A DNA stretch of 64,000 nucleotides from Desulfosporosinus acididurans (GTDB taxonomy: Bacteria > Bacillota > Desulfitobacteriia > Desulfitobacteriales > Desulfitobacteriaceae). Positions 34,172 to 44,841 of this stretch are shown one piece after another. The translations under genes were made by a program, and so were the position numbers. Each line of letters starts with the position of its first letter. Position 1 is the stretch's first letter. The notes beneath the pieces are model-generated. The model did not search any database. It worked only from the letters and a program-made list of their open reading frames with translations, and was not told where the DNA came from. The stretch covers positions 310,001-374,000 of the forward strand of contig NZ_LDZY01000004.1 of the NCBI RefSeq assembly GCF_001029285.1, in the 5' to 3' direction.

Positions 34172-34810
34172 ATGCCGCAGTATTATCCGATTTTTATGGA
34201 TTTGAAAGATCAGTCTGTCTTGGTCGTCGGAGGAGGCAACGTTGCTCTGCGGAAGGTTCAAACCCTCTTGAGTCATGGTGCTGTTGTTCGTATTGTTTCC
34301 CCGAAAGTTTTGCCGGAATTGAGAACCTTAGTTGATGACAGAACATGTTATTGGCTGGAAAAAGAGTATTCCCCAGAAGATATTGGAGAAGCCTGCCTTG
34401 TTTTTTCTTGTACAGAGAATGAAGAGGTTAATCAACAAGTATCACTTGATGCCAAAACTCATTATCGTCCGGTAAACGTTGTGGATGATCCTGAAAAATG
34501 CAGCTTTATTGTTCCTTCCATCATGGAACGGGGCGATTTAAATATTGCCGTTTCGACAGGAGGAAGCAGTCCCATTGTAGCTCGGCAAATTCGTCAAGAA
34601 TTAGAAGCGCTTTATGGCTCGGAGATGAAGGAGTATCTGTCCTTATTGAAAGTCTGGCGTACCAAAGTAAAAACAAGCTTACCTCCCGAAAAACGGAGCG
34701 TTTTTTGGGATCGTATAACGGACGGCGAAGTTAGAAAACTTATTCAAGAGGATCGTCTATCCGAAGCGGAAGGAGTGATTAAACAGTGTTTCCTGTCGCT
34801 GTTGGATTAA
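34172..34810 (+). CDS. precorrin-2 dehydrogenase / sirohydrochlorin ferrochelatase-type protein
   Basis: A 212-aa protein equivalent to the N-terminal part of CysG or to Met8/SirC/YlnF. It oxidises precorrin-2 to sirohydrochlorin with NAD and may also insert iron. The dinucleotide fold SVLVVGGGNVALRKVQTLL is at residues 14-32; PVNVVDDPEKCSFIVPSIM and IAVSTGGSSPIVARQIRQEL are family blocks. The methyltransferase half is absent but is supplied by the CobA-HemD fusion at 37071. Its end overlaps hemA by 25 bases. Confidence 0.92.
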   Translation: MPQYYPIFMDLKDQSVLVVGGGNVALRKVQTLLSHGAVVRIVSPKVLPELRTLVDDRTCYWLEKEYSPEDIGEACLVFSCTENEEVNQQVSLDAKTHYRPVNVVDDPEKCSFIVPSIMERGDLNIAVSTGGSSPIVARQIRQELEALYGSEMKEYLSLLKVWRTKVKTSLPPEKRSVFWDRITDGEVRKLIQEDRLSEAEGVIKQCFLSLLD

Positions 34811-36123
34811 ACCATCAAAGTACACCTGTGGAAATCAGAGAAAAAATGAGTTTTCATCCCTCCCAAATTCAGGAGGCCTTAAAAACGCTCAAGAGTTATC
34901 CGGGGCTTGAGGGAGTATTAATCCTCAGTACCTGTAATCGTACTGAGGTATATGCTGCAACAACAGATGTTGAGATCGGTATCGCCTCGATTAAAAAATT
35001 TTTGTCGGTTCATCACGGTATTGATGAGAAAGTTTTAAGTCAATACCTCTATGTTCATACCCTTTATGATGCTATCCGCCATCTTTTTCGGGTGACGGCA
35101 GGCTTAGACTCAATGGTTCGAGGAGAAACTCAGATCATTGGACAGGTTGCCAATGCCTATCAGCAAGCTAATGACGCAGAGGTTACGAACAAGGCCATTA
35201 ATGTCTTCTTTCAAACAGCCCTTTCCGTGGGCAAACGAATTCGTACGGAGACTCAAATTGATCAACATCCTGTGTCCATCAGCTATACGGCGGTTGAACT
35301 TGCCAAGCAGCAGTATGGTGAGCTGCAAGGCAAAGGAATTTTAATTCTGGGTGCCGGCGAAATGAGCACCTTGACCATTAGAAATTTAGTAGCGGCCGGA
35401 GCATCGACAGTCATGGTTTCCAATCGATCTTATGAGAAAGCGCTCTCCTTAGCTAATGAATTTGCGGGACAAGCTGTACGCTTTGATGAAATGGATAAAT
35501 ATCTGGAGACTGTGGATATAGTGATTTCGGCCACAGCAGCGACTCATTTTGTGATTCAGCCTGAGCGGATGGAGACGATCATGAAAAAACGTGATGGCCG
35601 TCCTTTATTGCTCATTGATATAGCTGTTCCGCGTGATATCCATCCTGCGGTCAGAGAGCTTGAGAATATTACTTTGTTCGATATCGATGATTTACGGGGA
35701 GTGATCGACCATCATCATCAGGAACGCGAACTAGCTGCTCTTAAAGCCGAAAAGATTATTGATGAGGAAATGAATCGTTTCGTGAAATGGCACAATTCAT
35801 TGTTTGTTGTTCCAACTATAGTTGCTTTACAGCAAAAAGGTCAACAAATAAAAGATATCCAACTCGAACGTACCTTAGATCGGTTAGGTGGATTAACGCC
35901 GAAACAAGAGAAGATTGTCAGGTCAATGGCTAACTCCATTGTCAATCAGCTCTTACATTTACCAATTACCAATCTTAAAGAGTATGCATCCACATCTCAG
36001 GGACATCTGTATACAGAAATTTTGCAAAATCTTTTTGACCTAGATGTTGAGGAGGAAACGAAACGGCAAATGACCATCGTGAATCAGCATCTTGGGCCTG
36101 TGCGTCATGGGAGGGCAGAATGA
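34786..36123 (+). CDS. hemA: glutamyl-tRNA reductase
   Basis: A 445-aa enzyme that reduces glutamyl-tRNA to glutamate-1-semialdehyde, the first step of tetrapyrrole synthesis. The catalytic Cys is in [11 protein letters not shown] near residue 50, [16 protein letters not shown] is the substrate region, and [17 protein letters not shown] is the NADPH fold. GTG 34786 has AGGAG 10 bases upstream inside the preceding gene. It overlaps hemC by 4 bases (ATGA). Length and motifs are normal. Confidence 0.95.
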   Translation: MFPVAVGLNHQSTPVEIREKMSFHPSQIQEALKTLKSYPGLEGVLILSTCNRTEVYAATTDVEIGIASIKKFLSVHHGIDEKVLSQYLYVHTLYDAIRHLFRVTAGLDSMVRGETQIIGQVANAYQQANDAEVTNKAINVFFQTALSVGKRIRTETQIDQHPVSISYTAVELAKQQYGELQGKGILILGAGEMSTLTIRNLVAAGASTVMVSNRSYEKALSLANEFAGQAVRFDEMDKYLETVDIVISATAATHFVIQPERMETIMKKRDGRPLLLIDIAVPRDIHPAVRELENITLFDIDDLRGVIDHHHQERELAALKAEKIIDEEMNRFVKWHNSLFVVPTIVALQQKGQQIKDIQLERTLDRLGGLTPKQEKIVRSMANSIVNQLLHLPITNLKEYASTSQGHLYTEILQNLFDLDVEEETKRQMTIVNQHLGPVRHGRAE

Positions 36124-37031
36124 AGAACATTCGAATCGGAACTCGGGACAGTCAATTAGCCATGTGGCAAGCGGAGTGGGTGAAGCACCAACTCGAGCTG
36201 CTCTATCCTCACCTTAGTTTTGAGCTTGTGCCGATGAAGACTAAAGGTGATAAAATATTAGATGTACCCCTGGCAAAGATCGGAGATAAAGGGTTATTCA
36301 CGAAAGAATTGGAACACGGATTGTTAAGTAATCAATTAGATATGGCCATTCACAGCCTTAAGGATTTACCGACGATTTTGCCGCAAGGCTTAGATATTTG
36401 CGCTTTTTGCGAACGAGAAGAACCAAGGGATGTTTTTTTAAGCAAGAGTGGAACACTTCTGGAAGAACTGCCTGAAGGAGCTTTGGTGGGAACTAGCAGT
36501 CTGCGCCGGAAGTCTCAGCTTAAACATTACCGACCTGATCTGCGCTTTACAGATTTGCGGGGGAACCTGCAAACACGCTGGCGCAAACTGCAGGAGTCGG
36601 AAATGGATGGGATAGTACTGGCTGCGGCAGGGGTAAAACGATTAGGATGGGAAGAGCGGATCACCCAAATTTTAGCTGAAGATATAATGCTTTCGGCAGT
36701 GGGTCAAGGATCCATAGCTGTTGAAATTGCTGAAGACAGAAACGATATTCGTGACTTGTTAGCTCATCTTAATCACCCTGAGACCGAAAAAGCCGTTTGC
36801 GCGGAACGAGCGTTAATGCGCAGGCTTGAAGGCGGCTGTCAAGTTCCCATTGGTGCTTTGGGACAGAATAAGAGTGGAGAGATTCACCTAAAAGCAATGG
36901 TTGCTAGTCTCGATGGCAATCGTTTGCTCAAAGCACAGGGAAAAGGGACTGATCCTGAGAAGGTTGGAGTCGAAGTTGCAGGTCAATTGCTTAGCTTAGG
37001 AGCCGCAGAAATTTTAGCGGAAATTCGTTAA
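36120..37031 (+). CDS. hemC: hydroxymethylbilane synthase (porphobilinogen deaminase)
   Basis: A 303-aa enzyme that polymerises four porphobilinogens. [17 protein letters not shown] at the start, [10 protein letters not shown] with the catalytic Asp region, [11 protein letters not shown] and the cofactor Cys in [10 protein letters not shown] near residue 240 are all present. ATG 36120 overlaps the hemA stop codon. CobA-HemD follows after 39 bases. Confidence 0.95.
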   Translation: MKNIRIGTRDSQLAMWQAEWVKHQLELLYPHLSFELVPMKTKGDKILDVPLAKIGDKGLFTKELEHGLLSNQLDMAIHSLKDLPTILPQGLDICAFCEREEPRDVFLSKSGTLLEELPEGALVGTSSLRRKSQLKHYRPDLRFTDLRGNLQTRWRKLQESEMDGIVLAAAGVKRLGWEERITQILAEDIMLSAVGQGSIAVEIAEDRNDIRDLLAHLNHPETEKAVCAERALMRRLEGGCQVPIGALGQNKSGEIHLKAMVASLDGNRLLKAQGKGTDPEKVGVEVAGQLLSLGAAEILAEIR

Positions 37032-37070
37032 GAACGAAAGCATTTTCAGCATAGATAGGAGTGTTCTGTT

Positions 37071-38588
37071 TTGAATAAAGGATATGTATATTTAGTCGGT
37101 GCCGGTCCGGGAGATCCAAAGCTAATTACCCTTAAAGGCTCTGAATGTATTGCCAAAGCGGATGTTTTAGTTTATGACCGTTTGGCATCCCGGAGGCTTT
37201 TGAATCTGACACGCCCGGATTGTGAACTTATCTATGTTGGAAAATCGCCGGATCGTCATACTCTTAAGCAGGATGAGATTAATCAGCTGCTTGTAACTAA
37301 AGGACTTGAAGGGAAAATTGTTACCCGTCTTAAAGGCGGGGATCCTTTTGTCTTTGGCCGAGGGGGAGAAGAGGCCGAAGCTTTATTGGATGCAGGGATT
37401 CCCTTCGAAGTAGTTCCGGGGATTACGTCGGCTATTTCAGTTCCGGCTTATGCAGGAATTCCCGTCACTCATCGTGACTTAACCTCATCCTTTGCCGTCA
37501 TAACAGGTCACGAAGATCCGACCAAAAATGAAACCGCGATTCAGTGGAATCATATTGCCCGATCCCACGGGACGCTTGTATTTCTCATGGGAATGGAGAA
37601 TCTCCCGTTAATTGCCCAAAAACTTATGGAGAACGGCAAAGAACCGACTACTCCTGTCGGTATCATTCAATGGGGAACAAGGCCGGAACAGCGCACCCTG
37701 GTGGGATCGTTAAGGACCATTGCCGAAAAAGTTAAGGAAGAAGGATTTACCAATCCTTCGATTATTATTGTTGGCGAGGTCGTTTCTTTGCGGGAAAAAC
37801 TGCAATGGTTTGAGAAGAAGCCATTATTTGGCCAGAGAATTATTGTCACCCGCGCTCGTCATCAAGCTAGTGAGTTATCTCAAGCAATAGAGAGTCTGGG
37901 CGGAGAGGCCTGGGAGTTTCCGACGATCGAGATTGCCCCGCCAACAGACGCGTCTTTGTTATTGAAAGCTCTCAAAGATTTGCAGAGTTTTCAATGGCTT
38001 ATTTTCACGAGTGTCAACGGAGTTGAAGCGTTTTTTGCCGAACTTTTGGAACAACAAGGAGATGTCCGGGATTTAGCGGGCTTAGAGCTAGTCGCTATCG
38101 GCCCGGCGACAAAAGCGGCCCTGGAGAAACGAGGACTGCGAGTGGCCTTCGTACCTGAAGAGTATCGGGCCGAAAAGGTCGCCGAAGGTTTAAGGCATCT
38201 CGTTAAATCAGGGGATAAGGTCTTACTGGCCAGGGCTGAAGAAGCCAGAACTATTCTTCCTGATTCCCTTAAAGCCATGGGCGTTGAAGTTTGGGATGTT
38301 CCTGCCTATAAAACAATTCTCGGCGGTGCCAATCGGGCAGATCTGCAACAGATGCTGCAAAGTAAGGAAATTGATAGGGTGACGTTTACAAGTTCATCAA
38401 CTGTGAAGAACTTTATTAAATTACTCGACGGAAAAACAGAGTTATTGCAGAATGTTTTGCTTTATTCAATTGGACCGATAACGAGTGCTACCGCTCGGGA
38501 AATGGGCCTGACAATCCATCGAGAAGCTTCAGAATATACCATTCAAGGACTTGTTGAAGCCTTACTGGAGGGAAAAAAACATGATTAG
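37071..38588 (+). CDS. cobA-hemD: fused uroporphyrinogen-III methyltransferase and uroporphyrinogen-III synthase
   Basis: A 505-aa bifunctional protein. Residues 1-240 are the SAM-dependent methyltransferase ([56 protein letters not shown]), making precorrin-2. Residues ~255-500 are uroporphyrinogen-III synthase ([41 protein letters not shown]). The fusion channels hydroxymethylbilane directly to precorrin-2. TTG 37071 has TAGGAGTG 8 bases upstream. Its end overlaps ahbC by 8 bases. Confidence 0.95.
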   Translation: MNKGYVYLVGAGPGDPKLITLKGSECIAKADVLVYDRLASRRLLNLTRPDCELIYVGKSPDRHTLKQDEINQLLVTKGLEGKIVTRLKGGDPFVFGRGGEEAEALLDAGIPFEVVPGITSAISVPAYAGIPVTHRDLTSSFAVITGHEDPTKNETAIQWNHIARSHGTLVFLMGMENLPLIAQKLMENGKEPTTPVGIIQWGTRPEQRTLVGSLRTIAEKVKEEGFTNPSIIIVGEVVSLREKLQWFEKKPLFGQRIIVTRARHQASELSQAIESLGGEAWEFPTIEIAPPTDASLLLKALKDLQSFQWLIFTSVNGVEAFFAELLEQQGDVRDLAGLELVAIGPATKAALEKRGLRVAFVPEEYRAEKVAEGLRHLVKSGDKVLLARAEEARTILPDSLKAMGVEVWDVPAYKTILGGANRADLQQMLQSKEIDRVTFTSSSTVKNFIKLLDGKTELLQNVLLYSIGPITSATAREMGLTIHREASEYTIQGLVEALLEGKKHD

Positions 38589-39762
38589 TGTTACTAAGCT
38601 TCTATTTGATACTGAGTATTTCGGAGATTCCTTGCGCTATAGTCAGAGTTCCCAGGGAGCAAAACATGGCACAACGACGGGCTCCGGTCCTGTCGTCGTT
38701 TGGAACACGACACGTACCTGCAATTTAAAATGTGCTCACTGCTATATGGAATCTGACGCTCAAAAATATACAGGAGAATTGACGACCGAAGAGGGCAAGC
38801 ATTTTATTGATGACTTGGCGGACTTTAAATGCCCGGTTATTCTATTTTCAGGCGGAGAACCCTTAATTCGTCCCGATTTTTTCGAACTGGCAGAGTATGC
38901 GATTTCCAAAGGATTACGGGCAACCTTATCAACCAATGGGACACTAATCACCCCTGAGGTTGCCAAACGGCTGAAAAAAATTGGCGTGTCCTATGTGGGG
39001 ATCTCCTTAGATGGACTTCAAGATGTTAACGATAAGTTTCGGGGTAAAGAAGGCGCGTTTAAGGCAGCCATGGAGGGCATTCAAAACTGTGTTGCCGTTG
39101 GCCAGCGCGTAGGGCTTCGTTTTACAATTAATCATCATAATCTGCAGGAATTAGATAGCATTTTTGATTTTATCGAAGCCGAAAATATAGACAGAGTCTG
39201 CTTTTACCATTTGGTTTATTCAGGACGCGGCAGCAAAATGATCAGTGATGATGTCACTCCGGAAGAATCTCGCCGGGCTATGGAGACAATCATTCGCCGT
39301 ACGCGGGATTTTGAAGAACGAGGATTAAAAAAGGAAATTTTAACCGTTGACAATCACTGTGATGGAGTGTACATGTACGTCCAAGCGCTTAAAGATGACC
39401 CGGAGAAGGCTGAAAGGATTAAGGGCCTGATTGGCCTTAACGGAGGAAACCGTTCAGGAATTGCCTTCGGCGAAGTTGACCCTATGGGGTATGTGCATCC
39501 TGACCAATTTACCCAGCATATTACCTTCGGCAATGTTCGGGAACGTAAATTCGGCGATATTTGGACAGATGTTTCGCAGCCGATTCTTGCCGGGCTTAAA
39601 GATAGGAAGCCCTTGCTGAAAGGCCGCTGTGCTGCCTGCAAGTACTTGGATATGTGTAACGGTAACTTCCGGACTCGAGCAGAGGCCGTGACAGGAGACT
39701 TCTGGGAATCTGACCCAGCTTGCTATCTGACAGACGAGGAGATTGGGGTAAGAGAAAACTAA
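38581..39762 (+). CDS. ahbC: radical SAM 12,18-didecarboxysiroheme deacetylase AhbC
   Basis: A 393-aa radical SAM/SPASM-type enzyme. The cluster motif TCNLKCAHCYM is near residue 48; a C-terminal cluster region has GRCAACKYLDMCNGNFRTRA and DPACYLTDEEI. This C-terminus and VVVWNTTRTCNL fit AhbC, which removes acetate side chains to give iron-coproporphyrin III in the siroheme-dependent heme route, better than AhbD. ATG 38581 has CTGGAGGG 7 bases before it. The last step (AhbD) has no second radical SAM candidate nearby. Confidence 0.88.
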   Translation: MISVTKLLFDTEYFGDSLRYSQSSQGAKHGTTTGSGPVVVWNTTRTCNLKCAHCYMESDAQKYTGELTTEEGKHFIDDLADFKCPVILFSGGEPLIRPDFFELAEYAISKGLRATLSTNGTLITPEVAKRLKKIGVSYVGISLDGLQDVNDKFRGKEGAFKAAMEGIQNCVAVGQRVGLRFTINHHNLQELDSIFDFIEAENIDRVCFYHLVYSGRGSKMISDDVTPEESRRAMETIIRRTRDFEERGLKKEILTVDNHCDGVYMYVQALKDDPEKAERIKGLIGLNGGNRSGIAFGEVDPMGYVHPDQFTQHITFGNVRERKFGDIWTDVSQPILAGLKDRKPLLKGRCAACKYLDMCNGNFRTRAEAVTGDFWESDPACYLTDEEIGVREN

Positions 39763-39778
39763 GAGAATGAAATGACTC

Positions 39779-39846
39779 GTGAGACTCCCACTTCTACAAG
39801 TGGGAGCGGCTCCGATGTTCAGCTGTAGCTGAACGAGTTCACTGGA
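39779..39846 (-). repeat. complete copy of the dispersed two-hairpin repeat
   Basis: Hairpin one is CTCCCACTT (39785-39793), CTAC, AAGTGGGAG (39798-39806), a perfect 9-bp stem. Hairpin two is GTTCAGCT (39817-39824), GT, AGCTGAAC (39827-39834), a perfect 8-bp stem. Then GAGTTCACTGGA follows. Reverse-complemented, it reads in the same order as the copy at 48486-48549. It sits between ahbC and hemB without breaking either. Confidence 0.8.
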
Positions 39847-39976
39847 GAACAGAAAGACTCCTTTTCATGCGATGGGTTACTCTTGTGGGCGAGGCCATTT
39901 CCCTTTGAGGACGATAAATTTTCGGAGCAGGAAAATGCCTAGTATTAGGATAAAGTATTTTTGGGAGGTAAGTGGC

Positions 39977-40960
39977 ATGGATCTGAAACGACGCCCGCGG
40001 CGCTTACGGGCAAGTGAGACAATTCGGAAGATGGTTAGGGAAAATCATCTTCGTATTGATGATTTGATTTATCCGATGTTTGTTATGCCGGGTGAGAAGA
40101 CGAGAGTGGAAGTTTCTGCAATGCCGGGCGTATATAATTTTTCACTGGACGAATTTGTAAAAGCTTTGGATGAAGTGGTGAAATTAGGGATACCTGCGAT
40201 CTTGCTGTTTGGCATACCCGAGAGCAAAGACAGTGTTGGTTCAGGGGCCTATGCGGAGCATGGTATTGTCCAAGAGGCTGTGCGTATCGCCAAAAAACAT
40301 TATCCTGAGCTGTATGTTATTACGGATGTATGTCTATGTGAATATACCGACCATGGACATTGCGGCTTGATTGAACAAGGCGAGATTTTGAACGATCCGA
40401 CGTTAGACCTTTTAGCTCAAACTGCTCTTTCTCATGCCCGTGCCGGGGCGGATATGGTAGCCCCTTCCGACATGATGGATGGAAGAGTTGCCGCCATTCG
40501 TGATTTGCTGGATAAGGAGGGTTATGCCCATATACCCATCATGGCCTATTCGGCAAAATTTGCTTCAGGGTTTTATGGACCCTTTCGCGAAGCGGCAGGT
40601 TCAACGCCTCAATTTGGGGATCGTCGTACCTATCAAATGGATCCGCCTAACGGCAATGAAGCCATGCTGGAGACAGCATTAGATATTGAGGAAGGTGCGG
40701 ATTTAATTATCGTTAAGCCCGCTTTGGCCTATGGCGATATCATTTATCGCACCAAAGAAAGATTTGGACTGCCTGTTGCTGCTTATAATGTCAGCGGGGA
40801 GTATTCTATGGTAAAAGCCGCAGCTGCCAATGGGTGGATTGATGAGAAACGTATCGTAATGGAAGCTTTGGTCAGTATGAAACGCGCGGGAGCTGATTTG
40901 CTGATCACTTATCATGCTCTTGATGTTGCACGTTGGTTAAATGAGGAGGGGCGTTTGTGA
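39977..40960 (+). CDS. hemB: porphobilinogen synthase (delta-aminolevulinic acid dehydratase)
   Basis: A 327-aa enzyme that condenses two aminolevulinates. The zinc-type cysteine cluster [13 protein letters not shown] is near residue 125, one Schiff-base lysine is in [16 protein letters not shown] near residue 198 and the other in [11 protein letters not shown] near residue 250. ATG 39977 with GGGAGGT 7 bases before it gives the normal family length; a longer open frame from 39872 runs through the repeat and is rejected. Confidence 0.95.
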   Translation: MDLKRRPRRLRASETIRKMVRENHLRIDDLIYPMFVMPGEKTRVEVSAMPGVYNFSLDEFVKALDEVVKLGIPAILLFGIPESKDSVGSGAYAEHGIVQEAVRIAKKHYPELYVITDVCLCEYTDHGHCGLIEQGEILNDPTLDLLAQTALSHARAGADMVAPSDMMDGRVAAIRDLLDKEGYAHIPIMAYSAKFASGFYGPFREAAGSTPQFGDRRTYQMDPPNGNEAMLETALDIEEGADLIIVKPALAYGDIIYRTKERFGLPVAAYNVSGEYSMVKAAAANGWIDEKRIVMEALVSMKRAGADLLITYHALDVARWLNEEGRL

Positions 40961-41056
40961 TAGTATCTTGGCATACAACAAATGCTTGCCATAATGATGG
41001 GGACTATATGGCTGAGGAGCCGTGGTGCCCGGATCAGGGAAGGAAGGGGGTTTAGT

Positions 41057-42073
41057 ATGGATTCTGCCGATCGTGCTTTACTTAACGAGATCCAGAAACA
41101 ATTTCCTATCGATGTTCATCCCTACAAAGTTCTTGGTCAAATTGTAGGTACGACAGAAGAGGATGCCTTCTTGCGAATTCAAAAACTTCGCCGGGAAGGA
41201 ATTATCCGTCGTCTGGGCGGGGTTTTTGATTCTCGGAAGTTAGGTTATTTTAGTACCTTGTGCACAGCAAAAGTTCCGGAAGAGAAAATTCCGGCTCTAG
41301 CCAAATTGATTAATAAAATCCCAGGTATAACGCATAATTATGTTCGCAATCATGACTATAATGTATGGTTTACGTTGATAGCCCGTTCAGAAGAAGCTGC
41401 AGAGCAGATTATTCACAAAATACGCAAGGATTTGGATATTTCTGAGGTCTATAACCTACCTGCGACGCACTTGTTCAAAATTAATGTAAACTTTGATTTT
41501 AGCGACGAAGAGGATACTCAGGAAGAACCGTTAATTTCTGCGGAAAACGGAGATCAAGCTGTAACTCATAGTGGAAGCCGTCAACCCTATGATTTAACAC
41601 ATGATGATGTAGCTCTAATTCAAATTATTCAAGGGGATTTACCGGATTCTTCAACTCCGTTTACTGTCTTGGCTGAAAGGCTTAACTGGACGGTAGAAAA
41701 GCTGATTTCCCGTGCCAAGAGCTTATTGGAAGCTAAGGTTTTGCGTCGTTTTGGTGCGGTATTGCGGCACCAAAAAGCCGGTTTTGTCGCCAATTCAATG
41801 GGCGTTTGGCAGGTTGAACCTGCCCGCGCAGAAGAGGTCGGTAAAATAATGGCTCAATTTAAAGAAGTGAGTCATTGTTATGAAAGACCAACTTTGCCTG
41901 ATTGGCCGTATAATGTCTTCACGATGATTCATGGGAAGACCATTGAGGATTGTGATGAGGTTATGAAGAGAATTTCTCAAGCAACCGGCGTTACAGAATA
42001 TTCTATGCTTTTTAGTACAGCTGAATTGAAAAAGAGCAGCATGCAGTATTTTCTTGAAGAAGAGTCGTTTTAG
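41057..42073 (+). CDS. ahbAB: siroheme decarboxylase, AhbA and AhbB fused in one chain
   Basis: A 338-aa protein with two tandem Lrp/AsnC-like units, about residues 1-155 and 185-335, joined by an acidic linker (SDEEDTQEEPLISAENGD). Each unit has a winged helix (FLRIQKLRREGIIRRLGGVF; ISRAKSLLEAKVLRRFGAVL) and a RAM-type domain (HNYVRNHDYNVWFTL; CYERPTLPDWPYNVFTMIHG). AhbA and AhbB normally are separate subunits that decarboxylate siroheme. ATG 41057 follows GGAAGGGGG. It lies between hemB and hemL, fitting the heme route. Regulator function is unlikely given context. Confidence 0.88.
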   Translation: MDSADRALLNEIQKQFPIDVHPYKVLGQIVGTTEEDAFLRIQKLRREGIIRRLGGVFDSRKLGYFSTLCTAKVPEEKIPALAKLINKIPGITHNYVRNHDYNVWFTLIARSEEAAEQIIHKIRKDLDISEVYNLPATHLFKINVNFDFSDEEDTQEEPLISAENGDQAVTHSGSRQPYDLTHDDVALIQIIQGDLPDSSTPFTVLAERLNWTVEKLISRAKSLLEAKVLRRFGAVLRHQKAGFVANSMGVWQVEPARAEEVGKIMAQFKEVSHCYERPTLPDWPYNVFTMIHGKTIEDCDEVMKRISQATGVTEYSMLFSTAELKKSSMQYFLEEESF

Positions 42074-42096
42074 ATTCGTAAAAGGGGGTCATTCAC

Positions 42097-43386
42097 TTGC
42101 CGTTTGTTGATGAAAAAAGCAGCCAAGCCTTTGCTAAAGCCAAAAGAGTTATTCCCGGCGGTGTCAATTCCCCGGTAAGAGCCTTTAAATCGGTAGGTAG
42201 AGATCCTGTATTTATTGATCGGGCTGAGGGTGCTTATCTCTGGGATATTGACGGCAATCGTTATCTGGATTATGTAGGTTCCTGGGGACCGCTCATAGTT
42301 GGTCATGCTCATCCTGAGGTCGTGGCAGTGATTAAACGAGTGGCTGAACGAGGAACAAGTTACGGTGCGCCGACGGAAGTCGAAACTGATCTGGCTGAGG
42401 AAGTGCTGAAAGCATATCCCTCAATGGAAATGATTCGCATGGTTAACTCCGGGACGGAAGCCACGATGAGTGCATTGCGTCTGGCCAGAGGTGTTACCGG
42501 CAGAACCAAGATTGTCAAATTTGAAGGCTGTTATCATGGACATTCTGATCAGCTTTTAATCAAGGCTGGGAGCGGTGCCCTGACTTTCGGTGTGCCGACA
42601 TCTCCCGGTGTCCCGCCGCAAACTGCAGCGACAACCATTTCGGCAAAGTATAATGATCTGGAAGGACTTCGGGAAATTTTCCAACGTGAAGGGGAAGAGA
42701 TTGCCGGGGTAATTCTCGAGCCGGTTACAGGCAATATGGGTGTGGTCTTGCCGGAAGAAGGCTTCCTGCAGGGTGTCCGCCGTTTGACGGAAGAGTATGG
42801 CTCATTGCTGATCTTTGATGAAGTCATGACGGGTTTTCGCATCAGTTATGGCGGCGCTCAAGCATATTTCGGAATTGATCCGGATTTAACCTGTTTGGGC
42901 AAAGTTATTGGCGGGGGTCTGCCGGTAGGGGCTTACGGCGGAAAAAAACGTTACATGGAGCAAATAGCGCCCAGTGGCCCTATTTATCAAGCGGGGACGT
43001 TATCAGGAAATCCCTTGGCCATGAATGCCGGATTGACCACTCTTAAATTATTACAACATCCCGGTGTTTATGAGGATCTTAATCGTAAGACGTCTCGCCT
43101 GGCGGAAGGCTTAAAACGTATTGCCCAAGAGGCTGGGCTCCCCGTATGGGTCAATGCTCTCGGGGCCATGTTTTCTGTCTTTTTTACTGAGGGACCTGTT
43201 AAAGATTATGCAAGTGCTTGTACATCAGACGTTGAACGGTTTGCCAAGTACTTCAGTGGCATGCTTGAAAAGGGGATTTACTTAGCCCCGAGCCAGTTTG
43301 AGGCAGTTTTCTTATCGACGGCACACACTGATGCCGATATCGATAATACTCTTGAACAAGCCCGCTTAGTCATAAAAACCCTCTAG
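42097..43386 (+). CDS. hemL: glutamate-1-semialdehyde 2,1-aminomutase
   Basis: A 429-aa PLP enzyme that turns glutamate-1-semialdehyde into 5-aminolevulinate. [18 protein letters not shown] opens the domain, [10 protein letters not shown] and [11 protein letters not shown] bind the cofactor, and the Schiff-base lysine is in [17 protein letters not shown] near residue 268. TTG 42097 has AAAAGGGGGTC upstream. It is the last enzyme of the tetrapyrrole run. Confidence 0.95.
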   Translation: MPFVDEKSSQAFAKAKRVIPGGVNSPVRAFKSVGRDPVFIDRAEGAYLWDIDGNRYLDYVGSWGPLIVGHAHPEVVAVIKRVAERGTSYGAPTEVETDLAEEVLKAYPSMEMIRMVNSGTEATMSALRLARGVTGRTKIVKFEGCYHGHSDQLLIKAGSGALTFGVPTSPGVPPQTAATTISAKYNDLEGLREIFQREGEEIAGVILEPVTGNMGVVLPEEGFLQGVRRLTEEYGSLLIFDEVMTGFRISYGGAQAYFGIDPDLTCLGKVIGGGLPVGAYGGKKRYMEQIAPSGPIYQAGTLSGNPLAMNAGLTTLKLLQHPGVYEDLNRKTSRLAEGLKRIAQEAGLPVWVNALGAMFSVFFTEGPVKDYASACTSDVERFAKYFSGMLEKGIYLAPSQFEAVFLSTAHTDADIDNTLEQARLVIKTL

Positions 43387-43479
43387 AAAGGCCAGAGTGT
43401 CGGTGCCAACTGGGCTGCCAGCGTAACGATACTTTTATAAATGCCGGGAAGTGTGATTCGACAGGGGTGTTTTAAATCT

Positions 43480-43773
43480 ATGGACAGAAAACGCATATTA
43501 AGAACGATCATTACCGTGGCTTTGTTTGGGGCTTTAGTTGCTGTTATCATTGTTTCGCAAAACCATGATCCTTCTAATCCACACGCTTCAATTCCTAAAG
43601 ATGTTTGGATTAACGGACCACATGGTCATGGCTATGCGGTCGATAATAATCAGCAGCCTTGGAAACAATGTTACCCTTGTCATGAAAAAAAGGGTCTTGG
43701 CGGGGAAGATTTTTGCCAAAGCTGTCATGAAAAATCAAAGGTTAATGTAACCTTGCCCAAGAAACCCTCCTAA
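43480..43773 (+). CDS. small membrane-anchored diheme c-type cytochrome
   Basis: A 97-aa protein with an N-terminal membrane anchor (ILRTIITVALFGALVAVIIV, residues 5-24) and an exported C-terminus carrying two heme sites CYPCH and CQSCH. The few other His residues (HGHGY) could be distal ligands. It probably shuttles electrons at the outer membrane face, possibly between quinol and a reductase; no partner gene is adjacent. ATG 43480 is chosen over 43441 because CAGGGGTG lies just upstream. It is a likely client of ResB-CcsA. Confidence 0.85.
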   Translation: MDRKRILRTIITVALFGALVAVIIVSQNHDPSNPHASIPKDVWINGPHGHGYAVDNNQQPWKQCYPCHEKKGLGGEDFCQSCHEKSKVNVTLPKKPS

Positions 43774-43866
43774 TTGTCATTTCGTTATTCCTGATCTCGG
43801 GACATTCACGACCAAACACATATTGGAATAATATGGTACGTGAGGATGGCTGGGAGGGGACTTGGT

Positions 43867-44625
43867 TTGAACGAAGAAGAACGTGTTAATCTGCTTGAAC
43901 GTTTAGAAGGGTTGAGGAATTCCAAAGTCTTAGTCTATTTTTCATATTCTCCACTGGATGATTCTATTTTAGTACCACTGTATAAACAACTGAAGAAGAT
44001 TGGACCGACTCCAAAAATTGATTTGATCTTGCATAGTTATGGCGGAACTGTAGATACTCCTTATAAAGTGGTTATGTTAATTCGCGAGTTTTGCCAGGAA
44101 TTTTCTATTATTGTCCCTTTTGCGGCTAAATCCGCCGCATCGATGATGGTTCTCGGGGCTGATGAGGTCATCATGGGTCCTCTTTCTGAATTGGGACCTA
44201 TTGATCCTCTCGTTAAACATCCCGTGTATAAGGATATTCTTGTACCGGTTCAAGCCGTTTGGCATTGCTTTGATTATTTGCAGCGATCAATTACTACCAG
44301 CGGTGATCCTGAAGTTGTTTCATTTTTGGCTACGCCAATGCTCAATAAGCTTGACCCTTGGCTTATTGGTGATTATGAAAAAACAATTAAGGCTTCACGT
44401 CAATATGCGGAAATATTGATGTCAAACTACATGTTCAAGGATTCTCCGGAACGTATTGAAAGGGTGGCTCGGGCATTAACTGAGGGTTATTTTTCCCATG
44501 GATATCCCATAGGTCATCAAGAAGCCAAGGAACTTGGCTTGAATGTTACTGTGGCTCAAGGTGAATTATGGGAGGTCATTTGGAACTTATATCTCGCTTA
44601 TGAAGAAATCTTTAACGAAAAGTAA
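43867..44625 (+). CDS. ClpP-fold serine dehydrogenase-type proteinase (SDH/SppA-like)
   Basis: A 252-aa protein of the ClpP/crotonase fold. DLILHSYGGTVDTPYKVVML and PFAAKSAASMMVLGADEVIM contain the oxyanion region and the likely nucleophile Ser in KSAASMM (near residue 88); GPLSELGPIDPLV and a C-terminal DSPERIERVARALTEGYFSHG fit the SDH proteinase family. There is no signal peptide or transmembrane helix, unlike classical SppA. Its substrate is unknown. TTG 43867 is chosen because GGGAGGGG lies 7 bases upstream; GTG 43840 is an alternative. Confidence 0.8.
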   Translation: MNEEERVNLLERLEGLRNSKVLVYFSYSPLDDSILVPLYKQLKKIGPTPKIDLILHSYGGTVDTPYKVVMLIREFCQEFSIIVPFAAKSAASMMVLGADEVIMGPLSELGPIDPLVKHPVYKDILVPVQAVWHCFDYLQRSITTSGDPEVVSFLATPMLNKLDPWLIGDYEKTIKASRQYAEILMSNYMFKDSPERIERVARALTEGYFSHGYPIGHQEAKELGLNVTVAQGELWEVIWNLYLAYEEIFNEK

Positions 44626-44680
44626 ATTACCTGATAAGGCAAGTTATAACTCGAAGAGATGGTTATAATGGAGAAACTTT

Positions 44681-44713
44681 AGAAAAAGACTTGCTTTAAT
44701 GCAGTCTTTTTCT
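44681..44713 (+). terminator. intrinsic terminator
   Basis: AGAAAAAGACT (44681-44691) and AGTCTTTTTCT (44703-44713) are perfect complements with an 11-base loop; the 3' arm supplies the T-run. Confidence 0.85.
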
Positions 44714-44841
44714 AACTTTCCACAAAAAACATATTGCTTGTTGTTTCGTAATACGATAGGATTAACTTGTACTATGTTCTAATTTCAAGCCGTTATAGTT
44801 TTCTAGTGTATTATAGTCAAAATTTTATGGAGGTGGATCAG

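Noticed and set aside
39872-39976. N-terminal extension of HemB
   Set aside because: The extension lies beyond the strong GGGAGGT site and runs into the repeat region; the shorter start gives the normal family length.
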